A DNA stretch of 14,325 nt from positions 1 through 14,325 of the forward strand of contig CANGWP010000049.1 of assembly GCA_947457605.1 (NCBI GenBank). Direction: 5' to 3'. A model generated the notes under the pieces. It made no database searches. It was not told the origin of the DNA and saw nothing but the letters and a program-made list of their open reading frames with translations. Within the stretch, counting starts at the first letter, position 1, and every line of letters begins with the position of its first letter. This DNA is from Bdellovibrionales bacterium. GTDB lineage: Bacteria > Bdellovibrionota > UBA1018 > CAIMNF01. Of the stretch, positions 1 to 6,134 are shown piece after piece. The position numbers were made by a program, and so were the translations under genes.

Positions 1-972
1 CGCAAGGAGTAAATCAAAACTGGTCGCAACCAGCATTGCGAGCATGTAAATTCCAAGCGACTTTAGCGCACCCTTTCCAAGCAGGGGAAGAAGTTTGCCA
101 TACCGTTTCAACCGGTCGGAAAAGGAGATCGACGAGTTCCGGATCCCGCTGACGTTCGCAAGTTCTTCGTCTTGGTTTCTTATGCTCGAATCAAGCCCTA
201 GCTCCTTGACTACGAATGGGTTCAGAAGCGACCATTTCGAGAGGATTTTCTCGAGTTCTCCCGAACGCTTCATTTCCTGAAGCCCCCGATCGATTTCTTG
301 CTTGAGAGCCGGATTTCGTTTTGAGATTGCGATTCCGTATTTCATTTTTCCAATCGGACCGCCCACGGCCTTCAGTTTTGGATTGGAAAGCGCGTAATAA
401 AGGGCGATCGGAAAATCGATAAAGAAAGCATCCAGTCGACCGATTTCCACATCATGATAGCCCGAGGACTCTTCTTCGTAGAATACCACCTCTGCCTTGG
501 TTTCCTTTTCCAGAATATAATGTCCAAGAGAGGCCTTGAGTGTACCGACACGCTTTCCGTTTGCATCAGAAAGCCCGTTGATCCCGGTTTCTTCCTTTCG
601 GACCACGAGCTGTTCATAGGTTGCATAGTAGGGCTCTGAAAACAGCACTTCGGCTTCTCGCTCGGGCGTGATCTCAATGCCGTTTGCGGCAAGCTGATAG
701 TCCCCGCGATTGAGTCCCGGGATCAGAGAGTCCCATTCATTTTGAATGAGTACCGATTTTCGTTTCAGGATTTCGGCCAGACGAACCAGGATGTCGTATT
801 CGAACCCCATGAAGTTCTTCGGATCCTTCGGATCGACAAAAACATAGGGAGCGCCTGATTTGGCGTCGGCAGCCCAGCGAAGCTCATCGCCTGCCCGGGC
901 ATTTTCGTAAAATGCGGAAAAAAAGGAAAACAGCAAGATCCCAAGAAGGGCTGTCCGGCCGGATGGTTTCAT
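1..972 (-). CDS. Amino-acid ABC transporter: periplasmic binding domain fused to permease (partial, C-terminus off the window)
   Basis: An open frame of 324 codons runs from an ATG at 972 to the left edge without a stop. Residues 1-27 look like a Sec signal peptide. Residues 28-250 match the family 3 solute-binding fold (polar amino acids): GFEYDILVRLAEILK at 56-70, GLNRGDYQLAANGIEITPER at 86-105, LDAFFIDFPIALYY at 180-193, and a C-terminal helix ending EKILSKW at 241-247. After a linker, LLPLLGKGALKSLGIYMLAM at 294-313 looks like the first membrane helix of a GlnP/HisM-type permease. The protein therefore appears to be a binding-protein/permease fusion taking up an amino acid. The ligand cannot be read from sequence. 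The ATPase is not in the window and may lie beyond position 1. No Shine-Dalgarno is visible before the ATG. The gene starts 40 nt after the lipoprotein gene on the same strand, so co-transcription is possible. Confidence 0.85.
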   Translation of the reverse strand, partial: MKPSGRTALLGILLFSFFSAFYENARAGDELRWAADAKSGAPYVFVDPKDPKNFMGFEYDILVRLAEILKRKSVLIQNEWDSLIPGLNRGDYQLAANGIEITPEREAEVLFSEPYYATYEQLVVRKEETGINGLSDANGKRVGTLKASLGHYILEKETKAEVVFYEEESSGYHDVEIGRLDAFFIDFPIALYYALSNPKLKAVGGPIGKMKYGIAISKRNPALKQEIDRGLQEMKRSGELEKILSKWSLLNPFVVKELGLDSSIRNQDEELANVSGIRNSSISFSDRLKRYGKLLPLLGKGALKSLGIYMLAMLVATSFDLLLA

Positions 973-1012
973 TGGGTTTTATTGATAGCGCAAAAAGACG
1001 GCTTTGCAATGC

Positions 1013-1423
1013 TTACTTCACGGTGATCCGCATTTTCAGGATCAAATATCCAGCCTCATTTTCGATGTAGAACTGGTAGGGGGCGGAAGTCATTTTTTCA
1101 GAGGCGGTACCCACGAGAGCAAGCTCAGCCAAAGAAAAGGAAAGTCCAGCGGGTAGGGGAGTCGGGGAAAGAAGGCTTACGGCCCGTGCTACCCCTTCGT
1201 CGCAGAGAATCCGATTCGGCACAATGGCGGCTCCATAGGAGTAGGTTGGATTTTCCACCTCAAATCGGCAATTCTTGAGCTTGGAATTTGCGAGGGGAAA
1301 AGAGTCAGGAATGGGAATCTGATTTCCCCGTGAGTTCTCGGAGTTCGGTTTTGAGCAAGAAAGAGCAGCCAGACAAAAGAACAAGGCAAGTATCGAACGA
1401 ACAACCTCAAATCCCTTTGCCAT
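1013..1423 (-). CDS. Small exported lipoprotein with one putative Ig-like (He_PIG) domain
   Basis: The product is 136 residues from the ATG at 1423. That start is preferred over one 10 codons upstream because GGAGGT sits 7 nt before it and it opens directly into a signal peptide. The hydrophobic stretch ends in ALSC with Cys23, a slightly imperfect lipobox followed by a Ser/Asn-rich linker, so a lipid-anchored protein is likely. Residues about 55-136 follow the putative-Ig (He_PIG) pattern: a YSYGAAIVPN start, LPAGLSFSLAELALVGTA (the usual LPxGLSF...GT core), then Y.FYIENEAGY and a closing strand MRITV. Such domains are protein-protein or carbohydrate interaction modules on secreted bacterial proteins. 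No catalytic residues are visible and the role is unknown. It lies between the isomerase gene and the ABC transporter gene on the same strand. Confidence 0.75.
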   Translation of the reverse strand: MAKGFEVVRSILALFFCLAALSCSKPNSENSRGNQIPIPDSFPLANSKLKNCRFEVENPTYSYGAAIVPNRILCDEGVARAVSLLSPTPLPAGLSFSLAELALVGTASEKMTSAPYQFYIENEAGYLILKMRITVK

Positions 1424-1430
1424 GCGAAAA

Positions 1431-1436
1431 ACCTCC
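1431..1436 (-). promoter_or_regulatory. Shine-Dalgarno that fixes the lipoprotein start
   Basis: GGAGGT on the minus strand lies 7 nt upstream of the ATG at 1423. It would be inside the coding sequence if the upstream ATG at 1453 were used, which argues for the shorter protein. Confidence 0.7.
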
Positions 1437-1470
1437 AGTGCAGATATTTGCAAAGTTCGGGAGACGGGGC

Positions 1471-1488
1471 AAGGGTTTATTCACCCTT
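1471..1488 (-). repeat. Short inverted repeat over the maiA stop codon
   Basis: AAGGGT and ACCCTT (6-bp arms, 6-nt loop) flank the junction after the isomerase gene and contain its TGA stop. On the minus strand no T-tract follows, so this is at best a weak terminator or an mRNA-stabilising hairpin between the catabolic pair and the lipoprotein gene. Confidence 0.3.
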
Positions 1489-2146
1489 TAAAATCAAGGG
1501 GTTTGAAGGCATCTGCGTGCGAGCTCGCAAAGGCCGGAAGCACTTTCAGATTTTCATGGATGGCTTGAATGGAAGGAAATGCTTGAAGCTTCACCCCGAA
1601 TCGCTCCGCACTGTAAATTTGCGGGATCAGGCACGCATCCGCAATCGAGGGGTGATCGCCCACGGAAAACCTGCCACGGGTCTTCTGGCAAAGAGCCTCA
1701 TAGATCCCAAGTCCCCGCTCGATGAAGTCGCGCGCCCAGGCCTTTTGCTCCTCGGGCTCGCTTGAATGTCGCGCTAGAACCGGAGGGTTGTGAAAGGGCT
1801 GAATCCCGGAATTGATGACTTCCGAGAGAGCAAGAGTTTGGGCCCGGGTGATTGTATCCCCCCGAAGAAGGCTTGGTCGATCCGGATGGGATTCCTCAAG
1901 ATAAAGAAGAATGGCGAGACTTTCTGTCAGAAGTAGGGGGGTAGTGGAGGGGGATTGAGCTTGAATTTCAAGGACCGGGACCGAACCTGCCGGGTTTCGC
2001 GAAAGATGCTCCGAACTTTCGGATTCACCGTTCAGAAGGCTTACCGCCACGGGTTCATAGGAAATTCCTTTGAGGTCGAGCGCAAAGCGCACCCGCCAGG
2101 AACTCGAGGATCTCCAATAGTGATAGAGTCGATAGGAGGTCGGCAC
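1481..2146 (-). CDS. maiA: Maleylacetoacetate isomerase (zeta-class glutathione transferase)
   Basis: The enzyme isomerises maleylacetoacetate to fumarylacetoacetate with glutathione, the penultimate step of tyrosine/homogentisate breakdown, in the cytoplasm. The 221-residue product has the family length. The N-terminal signature YHYWRSSSSWRVRFAL at 8-23 matches the zeta-class SSCxWRVR active-site loop, with Ser where many eukaryotic enzymes have Cys; the Ser residues are kept and bacterial members often vary here. TESLAILLYLEE is the glutathione gamma-glutamyl-binding turn and helix, and VGDHPSIADACLIPQ is the conserved C-terminal-domain motif. The start is GTG, 3 nt after the TGA of the fumarylacetoacetate hydrolase gene, with no clear Shine-Dalgarno, so translation probably depends on coupling to that gene. 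The enzyme upstream in the pathway (homogentisate dioxygenase) is not in the window. Confidence 0.92.
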   Translation of the reverse strand: MPTSYRLYHYWRSSSSWRVRFALDLKGISYEPVAVSLLNGESESSEHLSRNPAGSVPVLEIQAQSPSTTPLLLTESLAILLYLEESHPDRPSLLRGDTITRAQTLALSEVINSGIQPFHNPPVLARHSSEPEEQKAWARDFIERGLGIYEALCQKTRGRFSVGDHPSIADACLIPQIYSAERFGVKLQAFPSIQAIHENLKVLPAFASSHADAFKPLDFKG

Positions 2147-2149
2147 GGC

Positions 2150-3130
2150 TCAGGTGTTTTCTTTTCGGATCCGGTTTTGCAGTCGGCCAAGCTTCTCCAC
2201 TTCCAGAACAAACTCATCTCCTGGCTTGAGCCATACAGGATTGTCTTTCATGGTGGTCAGGTTCAGCTCCATGTAACAGCCGGTTCCCACGGTGCCGGAG
2301 CCAATGACTTCGCCCGGACGAAGAGTCACTCCATAGGAGGCCCGTTCGATGATCTGGCCAAAAGTCCAGTTCATGTCCTTCAGGTTTCCATCCGACACCT
2401 GCTTCCCGTTGTGAAAAGCGGTCATCCGCAGATCAAACCGTTCTCCGTCGGAGCCGGGAATCCTGCGACTTGCAAGCTCATCGCGAGTCACAAGATAGGG
2501 GCCAAGCGAGGTGGCAAAATCCTTCCCTTTGGCGGGTCCCAGATTCAATTTCATTTCCTGGGTTTGAAGTTCGCGTGCGGACCAATCATTCATGATCATG
2601 TAACCGAAGATGTGGTCATCCGCATCGCGCGCCTTGATGTTGCGGCCTTCCTTTCCGATCACAATGGCTACTTCGAGTTCAAAGTCGAGACGCTCCAGGG
2701 CTTTTTCCATCACGTAGATTTCGCCCGGCCCCGTGATTGCGAGGTGGTTTGTGAAATAAAAAATCGGAAAGTGGTCGAACTCCGGAATCATCGGCAGTCC
2801 CCGGCCTTTTCTTGCGCTCTCCACGTGCTGCCGGAAAGCATACCCATCGCGGCAGGAAACCGGGTGGGGGACGGGAGAGGCCAAAAGCGCATCCCCCTCT
2901 GGGATGAGGGCGGTTGCAGGCACCAGTCCCGCGCGCGCCTTTTCGATCATCGCCCTGGCCCATGGAAGGGTCTCGGCTTGCTTTTCGATGAATTCGTTCA
3001 TGTCGGAATATTCCGGTTTGGCTTCCAGCGCATAAAAATCAAGGATTTGAGTTCCTTTTCCGGCAGTATCCTCGATCAAGGCGCCAATGTGAATGGAACG
3101 GTCACCAGCAAAAAGACTTACAAGTTTCAT
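2150..3130 (-). CDS. fahA: Fumarylacetoacetate hydrolase (fumarylacetoacetase)
   Basis: The enzyme cleaves fumarylacetoacetate to fumarate and acetoacetate, the last step of tyrosine breakdown. The 326-residue length fits the roughly 330-residue bacterial form. Residues 91-111 read VSCRDGYAFRQHV followed by a basic stretch, with His102 in the position of the family's general-base histidine. LDFELEVA at 148-155 and NDWSARELQ at 181-189 supply the acidic metal ligands (Glu151, Glu153, Asp182). GPAKGKDFATSLGPYLVT at 198-215 is the typical substrate-loop region. GAGGG lies just upstream of the ATG. The start is only about 40 nt downstream of the HU terminator, leaving little room for a promoter. 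The gene is followed 3 nt later by maiA, whose product makes its substrate, which supports true fumarylacetoacetase activity rather than another FAH-superfamily reaction. Confidence 0.9.
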   Translation of the reverse strand: MKLVSLFAGDRSIHIGALIEDTAGKGTQILDFYALEAKPEYSDMNEFIEKQAETLPWARAMIEKARAGLVPATALIPEGDALLASPVPHPVSCRDGYAFRQHVESARKGRGLPMIPEFDHFPIFYFTNHLAITGPGEIYVMEKALERLDFELEVAIVIGKEGRNIKARDADDHIFGYMIMNDWSARELQTQEMKLNLGPAKGKDFATSLGPYLVTRDELASRRIPGSDGERFDLRMTAFHNGKQVSDGNLKDMNWTFGQIIERASYGVTLRPGEVIGSGTVGTGCYMELNLTTMKDNPVWLKPGDEFVLEVEKLGRLQNRIRKENT

Positions 3131-3160
3131 GATTCCCTCACCATACCCCTTTCAGGCGTG

Positions 3161-3201
3161 CTTAAAAAATAAAAAAGGGGCGGAAGTTTTCCGCCCCTTT
3201 T
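3161..3201 (-). terminator. Rho-independent terminator of the HU-like gene
   Basis: A perfect 13-bp stem (3173-3185 with 3189-3201) with a 3-nt loop has the core GGGGCGGAA/TTCCGCCCC. On the minus strand it is followed by a T-rich tail (TTTTTTATTTTTT). It lies about 30 nt after the stop codon of the HU-like gene. Confidence 0.9.
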
Positions 3202-3231
3202 CGGGTTTCAATGGTTTTATTTGAACCGGGA

Positions 3232-3591
3232 TTACCAGTTTTTCTTGTCTGCGAAGGTGTCCTTCAGAGACTTCGGGAAAGACCAACGAGGCTTCTTCGA
3301 AGCAGGACGTGCCTTTACCTCGATTGCTTCACCGGTGAAAGGATTTACACCTTTCCCGGCTTTGCGTGCCTTCACTTCGCGGCGAACCAATGCGCCGATC
3401 ACAGGGAAACGAACGCGCTCTCCGCCAGCTGCGAGTTTCGCACCGCGGTTGAAGGTGGTTTCGATCAGATCCTTCAGCTCAGAACGCTTCAGCTTCACTG
3501 TTCCGGTCTTGGTCACTTCAGTGATTCCCATGACGCCTTCGTAGAGTTCATTGATGAATGAATACTTTTTCTTTGCAGTTTTCTTTGCCAT
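3232..3591 (-). CDS. HU/IHF-family DNA-binding protein with extended termini
   Basis: The product is a 119-residue, very basic protein. From about residue 36 it follows the HU fold: RSELKDLIETTFNRGAKLAAG (the helical dimerisation part) and FPVIGALVRREVKARKAGKG, matching the HU pattern GFGTFxVRxRxARxGRNP. NPFTGE carries the intercalating proline at the tip of the DNA-binding arm, and the end resembles the FxPSKxLKD helix. It differs from the usual 90-residue HU by about 30 extra N-terminal residues starting with a lysine-rich MAKKTAKKK and a tail ending in ADKKNW. It presumably binds and bends DNA as a nucleoid protein or accessory factor. AAGGAG lies 8 nt before the ATG, and a strong terminator follows, so it is a monocistronic, probably well-expressed gene. 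Confidence 0.88.
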   Translation of the reverse strand: MAKKTAKKKYSFINELYEGVMGITEVTKTGTVKLKRSELKDLIETTFNRGAKLAAGGERVRFPVIGALVRREVKARKAGKGVNPFTGEAIEVKARPASKKPRWSFPKSLKDTFADKKNW

Positions 3592-3630
3592 TTTAAAATC
3601 TCCTTTGCCTCTATTCTTAATAAACTAAAT

Positions 3631-3640
3631 CCGAATTCGG
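3631..3640. promoter_or_regulatory. Perfect palindrome between the divergent HU-like and HAD genes
   Basis: CCGAATTCGG is a perfect 10-bp palindrome 40 nt upstream of the HU-like start. On the minus strand a poor -35-like TTGCCG overlaps it, with TATTAA 15 nt further on, so it could sit within the HU promoter. A 10-bp palindrome can arise by chance; this is a weak operator candidate. Confidence 0.25.
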
Positions 3641-3692
3641 CAAGAAAAAATTCGTAAAAAAGCCCAGAATTTGTAAGAATTCACGAGAAAAC

Positions 3693-4358
3693 ATGAAAAA
3701 TCAGGTTCAGATTGACAATAAAATCCTTCTTTTTGATTTCGACGGGACGATCGTGGAAACCGAAATCCTCGCGCGCGAGGTGATCGAGAACTATTTTCGA
3801 CAGTTGAAATCCTCCCATGGCAGCCATTTTGCGAATCTCATCGTTGGCAAAACATGGAAGCTCGCTGTGGAGGAAATGCAGGAAGAGGCATCGAGGCTCG
3901 GCATTCATCTTGGCGAAACCAATGCCCTGATATCGGAATTCAAGAGGCGCTATCAAAAGAGATTCGAGGATGGCGTGAGGCTGATTCCCGGATTTTTGAA
4001 TTGGCTTCCGGAGTTTCGCAAGCGCGCTCGGTTCATTGGAATCGTGACAGGGTCGGAGCGCATCGAGGTGGAGAGCATTCTCGGGGCCCACCAAATTCGT
4101 CCTTTTTTCGATAAAATCTGGGGGTTTGGGGACTACGCCGAAAGCAAACCCCATCCCTCTCCGTACCTGACCGCAATGAAGGAGATCGGTGCAAATCCCG
4201 CCGAGGTTCTTGTGTTTGAGGATTCCAAGGCAGGGATGGAATCCGCCTACAGGGCGGGACTTTCCTGGGTTCAGGTCAGCCATGAAACCCATGCGAAGAC
4301 TCCGGATGCGCGTTCGGCTCTTGTGATCCGGGACTGGACCGAGTTCAGGCTGTCCTAA
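3693..4358 (+). CDS. HAD-superfamily phosphatase, phosphoglycolate phosphatase/beta-phosphoglucomutase-like
   Basis: This 221-residue cytoplasmic hydrolase has all four HAD motifs. Motif I is LLFDFDGTIVETE, with nucleophile Asp15 and acid/base Asp17. Motif II is IVTGS with Thr119. Motif III is the lysine in SKPHPSPYL (Lys152). Motif IV is VLVFEDSKAGMESA, with Glu176 and Asp177 binding magnesium. The helical cap between motifs I and II (about residues 25-95) puts it in subfamily I with Gph, PgmB and GPP-like sugar-phosphate phosphatases. Substrate specificity cannot be read from sequence. No good Shine-Dalgarno precedes the ATG. It is divergent from the HU-like gene, and its stop codon overlaps that of the convergent outer-membrane gene by 4 nt. 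Confidence 0.88.
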   Translation: MKNQVQIDNKILLFDFDGTIVETEILAREVIENYFRQLKSSHGSHFANLIVGKTWKLAVEEMQEEASRLGIHLGETNALISEFKRRYQKRFEDGVRLIPGFLNWLPEFRKRARFIGIVTGSERIEVESILGAHQIRPFFDKIWGFGDYAESKPHPSPYLTAMKEIGANPAEVLVFEDSKAGMESAYRAGLSWVQVSHETHAKTPDARSALVIRDWTEFRLS

Positions 4359-4921
4359 AAAATTGCATAGGATGCACCTGCCAGAAACTGAATGGAGCGG
4401 GTGTTGTAGGTGTCTCCGGGCACCGCCGAGAGATTGCTGAGTCCGTGAAGGTATCGACCATCCACAAGAAAGAAGAGAGTGTCGGTAACCCGTATTCTCG
4501 CCCGAAGGTCGACGAGGATTCCAGAATCGGGAGATTCAGATTTTTGAATCGCATTCCCGCTTCTAAAGAAACTCCAATAGCCGCCCAACCCGAGACTCAC
4601 CGATGGATCAAAGTGATAATGAACGAGAAGTGGAATGTCGGTCCATTCGCCTTTGCTTTCCGGGAGTGCCGAAACAGAATTCTCACTGCGGGATGATTTG
4701 ATAAAAATCCCGCTCTCAAAACTGAACGGTAGCTCGGAAAAGGGAAGGTCGATTCCAAGTCCGAATGCAGGTGCGGCAGATCCGGTGGGGCGTTGGTCCT
4801 GGCCCAGGCGAATGTCGGTGGGTGCGGCGTAGTTCAGTCCTCCAAGAAAACTCAACTCCGCTGCCAGGACTGGATTGCTTACAAGGAGCAGAAAACCGAG
4901 GATTTGCCGTAAAATTCGCAT
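4355..4921 (-). CDS. Small outer-membrane beta-barrel protein
   Basis: The ATG at 4921 is chosen because the protein then begins with a clean signal peptide, MRILRQILGFLLLVSNPVLA, cleaved before AELSFLGG. A longer frame adds 33 residues that look non-coding. The mature part of about 168 residues alternates hydrophobic and polar residues in short strands separated by Gly/Asn/Asp/Ser turns, for example FGLGIDLPFSELPFSFESGIF, then SLGLGGYWSFF, and TLFFLVDGRYLHGL. It ends FLAGASYAIF, and a C-terminal phenylalanine on a final amphipathic strand is the recognition signal for the Bam machinery. The length suits an eight-stranded OmpA/OmpX or OMP_b-brl type barrel. Its specific function is unknown. 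No Shine-Dalgarno is evident. Its TAG stop overlaps the TAA of the convergent HAD gene. Confidence 0.72.
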   Translation of the reverse strand: MRILRQILGFLLLVSNPVLAAELSFLGGLNYAAPTDIRLGQDQRPTGSAAPAFGLGIDLPFSELPFSFESGIFIKSSRSENSVSALPESKGEWTDIPLLVHYHFDPSVSLGLGGYWSFFRSGNAIQKSESPDSGILVDLRARIRVTDTLFFLVDGRYLHGLSNLSAVPGDTYNTRSIQFLAGASYAIF

Positions 4922-4992
4922 GGGCTTAGCATACGAGGCTTTTGGGTCTTCAACCAGCGCCAATGACATGACGCGCGAGAGATTTTTTTGAT

Positions 4993-5027
4993 TTCCCACT
5001 TGGGAATTTTGGCGATTCATCGCAAAA
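4993..5027 (+). promoter_or_regulatory. Two adjacent inverted repeats in the leader of the coiled-coil gene
   Basis: TTCCCA-CT-TGGGAA (4993-5006) is followed by TTTTGGCGAT-TC-ATCGCAAAA (5007-5027), whose arms pair over 9 bp with one bulged G. They lie 22-57 nt upstream of the ATG at 5050 and between two divergent genes. They could be tandem operator half-site pairs or hairpins in the 5' leader. No convincing -35/-10 pair was found around them. Confidence 0.4.
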
Positions 5028-5049
5028 TATTTGCAGGGGAGTTTTACTC

Positions 5050-5766
5050 ATGCAGGATGCAAATTTTTCAGTTTCAAGCAATCGTCTCAATGAATTGTTG
5101 TCTGCAATTTCCGATGCGCGTCAATCCTTGCAGAATTGGCAGGATCAGCGCACCGAGGCCATGATTCGACTCGATTCTTTTGCCTACGATGTGCAAAAGA
5201 TCGAGGAAGAAAAGGCACGACTTGAGTTGGCGGTGGCAGAGGCGAAAAAAGAGACTGAAGCCCAGGCCCGGCTTTTTCAGTCCCAGATTCAGGAGCTCAC
5301 GGATTCTCTTCAAATGCACAAATATGAAATCGAAGGGTTCAAGCATTCGCTCACGGACAAAGACATTTCCATTGAAGCCTTGAAAAAAGAAATGGAAAGT
5401 CAGAAGCGTTTGAAGGATCAGCTGGTGGAGGCTCACAACAAGCGTCTGGCTGAGATCGAGTCCGAGTACGAGAAGCGCCATGCACAGACACTTGCCTGTG
5501 AGAAGCTGGCTCAAGAGGGGCTCTCCGCTGAATTGTTGGAAATGAGCAAGCGGCGCTCCGAGGCGGAAGCGAAAATGGAAAAGCTCGAGCGGGAAATCAA
5601 TTACATTCGTTCGAACATGATTGGACTTCTGAATCCGAAGCTTTTGACGCCAAGTGAGCCTTCCGTTGAGAGCGAGGATCATTTCTCAGAGACGCACACG
5701 ATCCGTACTACGGCAAACTCTGGTGCTTCCACCGTGGATGATTACCTGAAGCGTTTGGGCTACTGA
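5050..5766 (+). CDS. Cytoplasmic coiled-coil protein of unknown function
   Basis: This 238-residue protein has no signal peptide or membrane segment. Residues about 8-195 are almost unbroken, highly charged heptad-type sequence rich in Glu, Lys, Gln, Ala and Leu, for example KIEEEKARLELAVAEAKKE and KRRSEAEAKMEKLEREINY, so a long parallel or antiparallel coiled coil is expected. A proline-containing, Ser/Thr-rich linker follows (about 200-225), and the protein ends with a compact segment STVDDYLKRLGY that looks like a conserved C-terminal docking peptide. It resembles scaffold or cytoskeletal proteins (bactofilin/SMC-hinge-free types) only in general composition, and I do not recognise a family. 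GGGGAG lies 8 nt before the ATG. Two inverted repeats precede it. It converges on the ferredoxin gene with 13 nt between the stops. Confidence 0.85.
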   Translation: MQDANFSVSSNRLNELLSAISDARQSLQNWQDQRTEAMIRLDSFAYDVQKIEEEKARLELAVAEAKKETEAQARLFQSQIQELTDSLQMHKYEIEGFKHSLTDKDISIEALKKEMESQKRLKDQLVEAHNKRLAEIESEYEKRHAQTLACEKLAQEGLSAELLEMSKRRSEAEAKMEKLEREINYIRSNMIGLLNPKLLTPSEPSVESEDHFSETHTIRTTANSGASTVDDYLKRLGY

Positions 5767-5779
5767 GCGGCTCGGGGCC

Positions 5780-6013
5780 TTACTCGCCATCTTTTCCGAT
5801 CGCTTCAACCGGGCAGGCTTCCAAAGCGGCTTGCGCCCGCGTGATTTCTTCGGGAGTGGATGGCTGCTTGAAAACGTAGGAGTACCCGTGTTCGTCATTT
5901 CGGGTAAAATTATCCGGAGCCTCTGAGCGGCATGCGTCACAATCGATGCACTGATCATCAACGTAAAACTTGCCTTTTGCGTTGTCTCCCCACTTTTTCT
6001 TTGAATCTGCCAT
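5780..6013 (-). CDS. Single-cluster [4Fe-4S] ferredoxin
   Basis: This is a 77-residue acidic protein. CIDCDACRSEAPDNF gives Cys22, Cys25 and Cys28, and ACPVEAI gives Cys67, a complete four-cysteine set for one [4Fe-4S] cluster. The second CxxCxxCxxxCP motif of the classical two-cluster type is missing. The pattern fits the Thermotoga/Desulfovibrio-III-like single-cluster ferredoxins that carry electrons in the cytoplasm. The segment between the Cys groups (residues 39-66) is the usual insertion with an amphipathic helix PSTPEEITRAQAALEA. The partner reductase or oxidoreductase is not encoded nearby. GAAAGGT is upstream at a rather long spacing of 11 nt. It is a single gene, convergent with the coiled-coil gene. 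Confidence 0.88.
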   Translation of the reverse strand: MADSKKKWGDNAKGKFYVDDQCIDCDACRSEAPDNFTRNDEHGYSYVFKQPSTPEEITRAQAALEACPVEAIGKDGE

Positions 6014-6134
6014 GTCCGGTTTTTACCTTTCTTTTCAGCCCAAGTCAATGCGGGGTGCAGGTGGGATTCGGACGGGAGTACATGAATTCTATTTATTCCT
6101 TTGCTCTTGATGAGGAGCGAGAAACCACCGTAGC

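Noticed and set aside
372..692. Open frame of 106 residues on the minus strand
   Set aside because: It is an out-of-frame shadow of the binding-protein/permease gene, which has clear family motifs in another frame of the same strand.
1955..3172. Open frame of 405 residues on the plus strand
   Set aside because: It lies antisense to the fumarylacetoacetate hydrolase and isomerase genes, both of which show conserved active-site motifs; its translation has no recognisable domain and is a composition artefact.
3681..4292. Open frame of 203 residues on the minus strand
   Set aside because: It is antisense to the HAD phosphatase, whose four motifs are intact on the plus strand.
5074..5682. Open frame of 202 residues on the minus strand, Leu/Phe-rich
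   Set aside because: It is antisense to the coiled-coil gene; Glu/Lys codons read backwards give Leu/Phe, which explains the apparent hydrophobicity.
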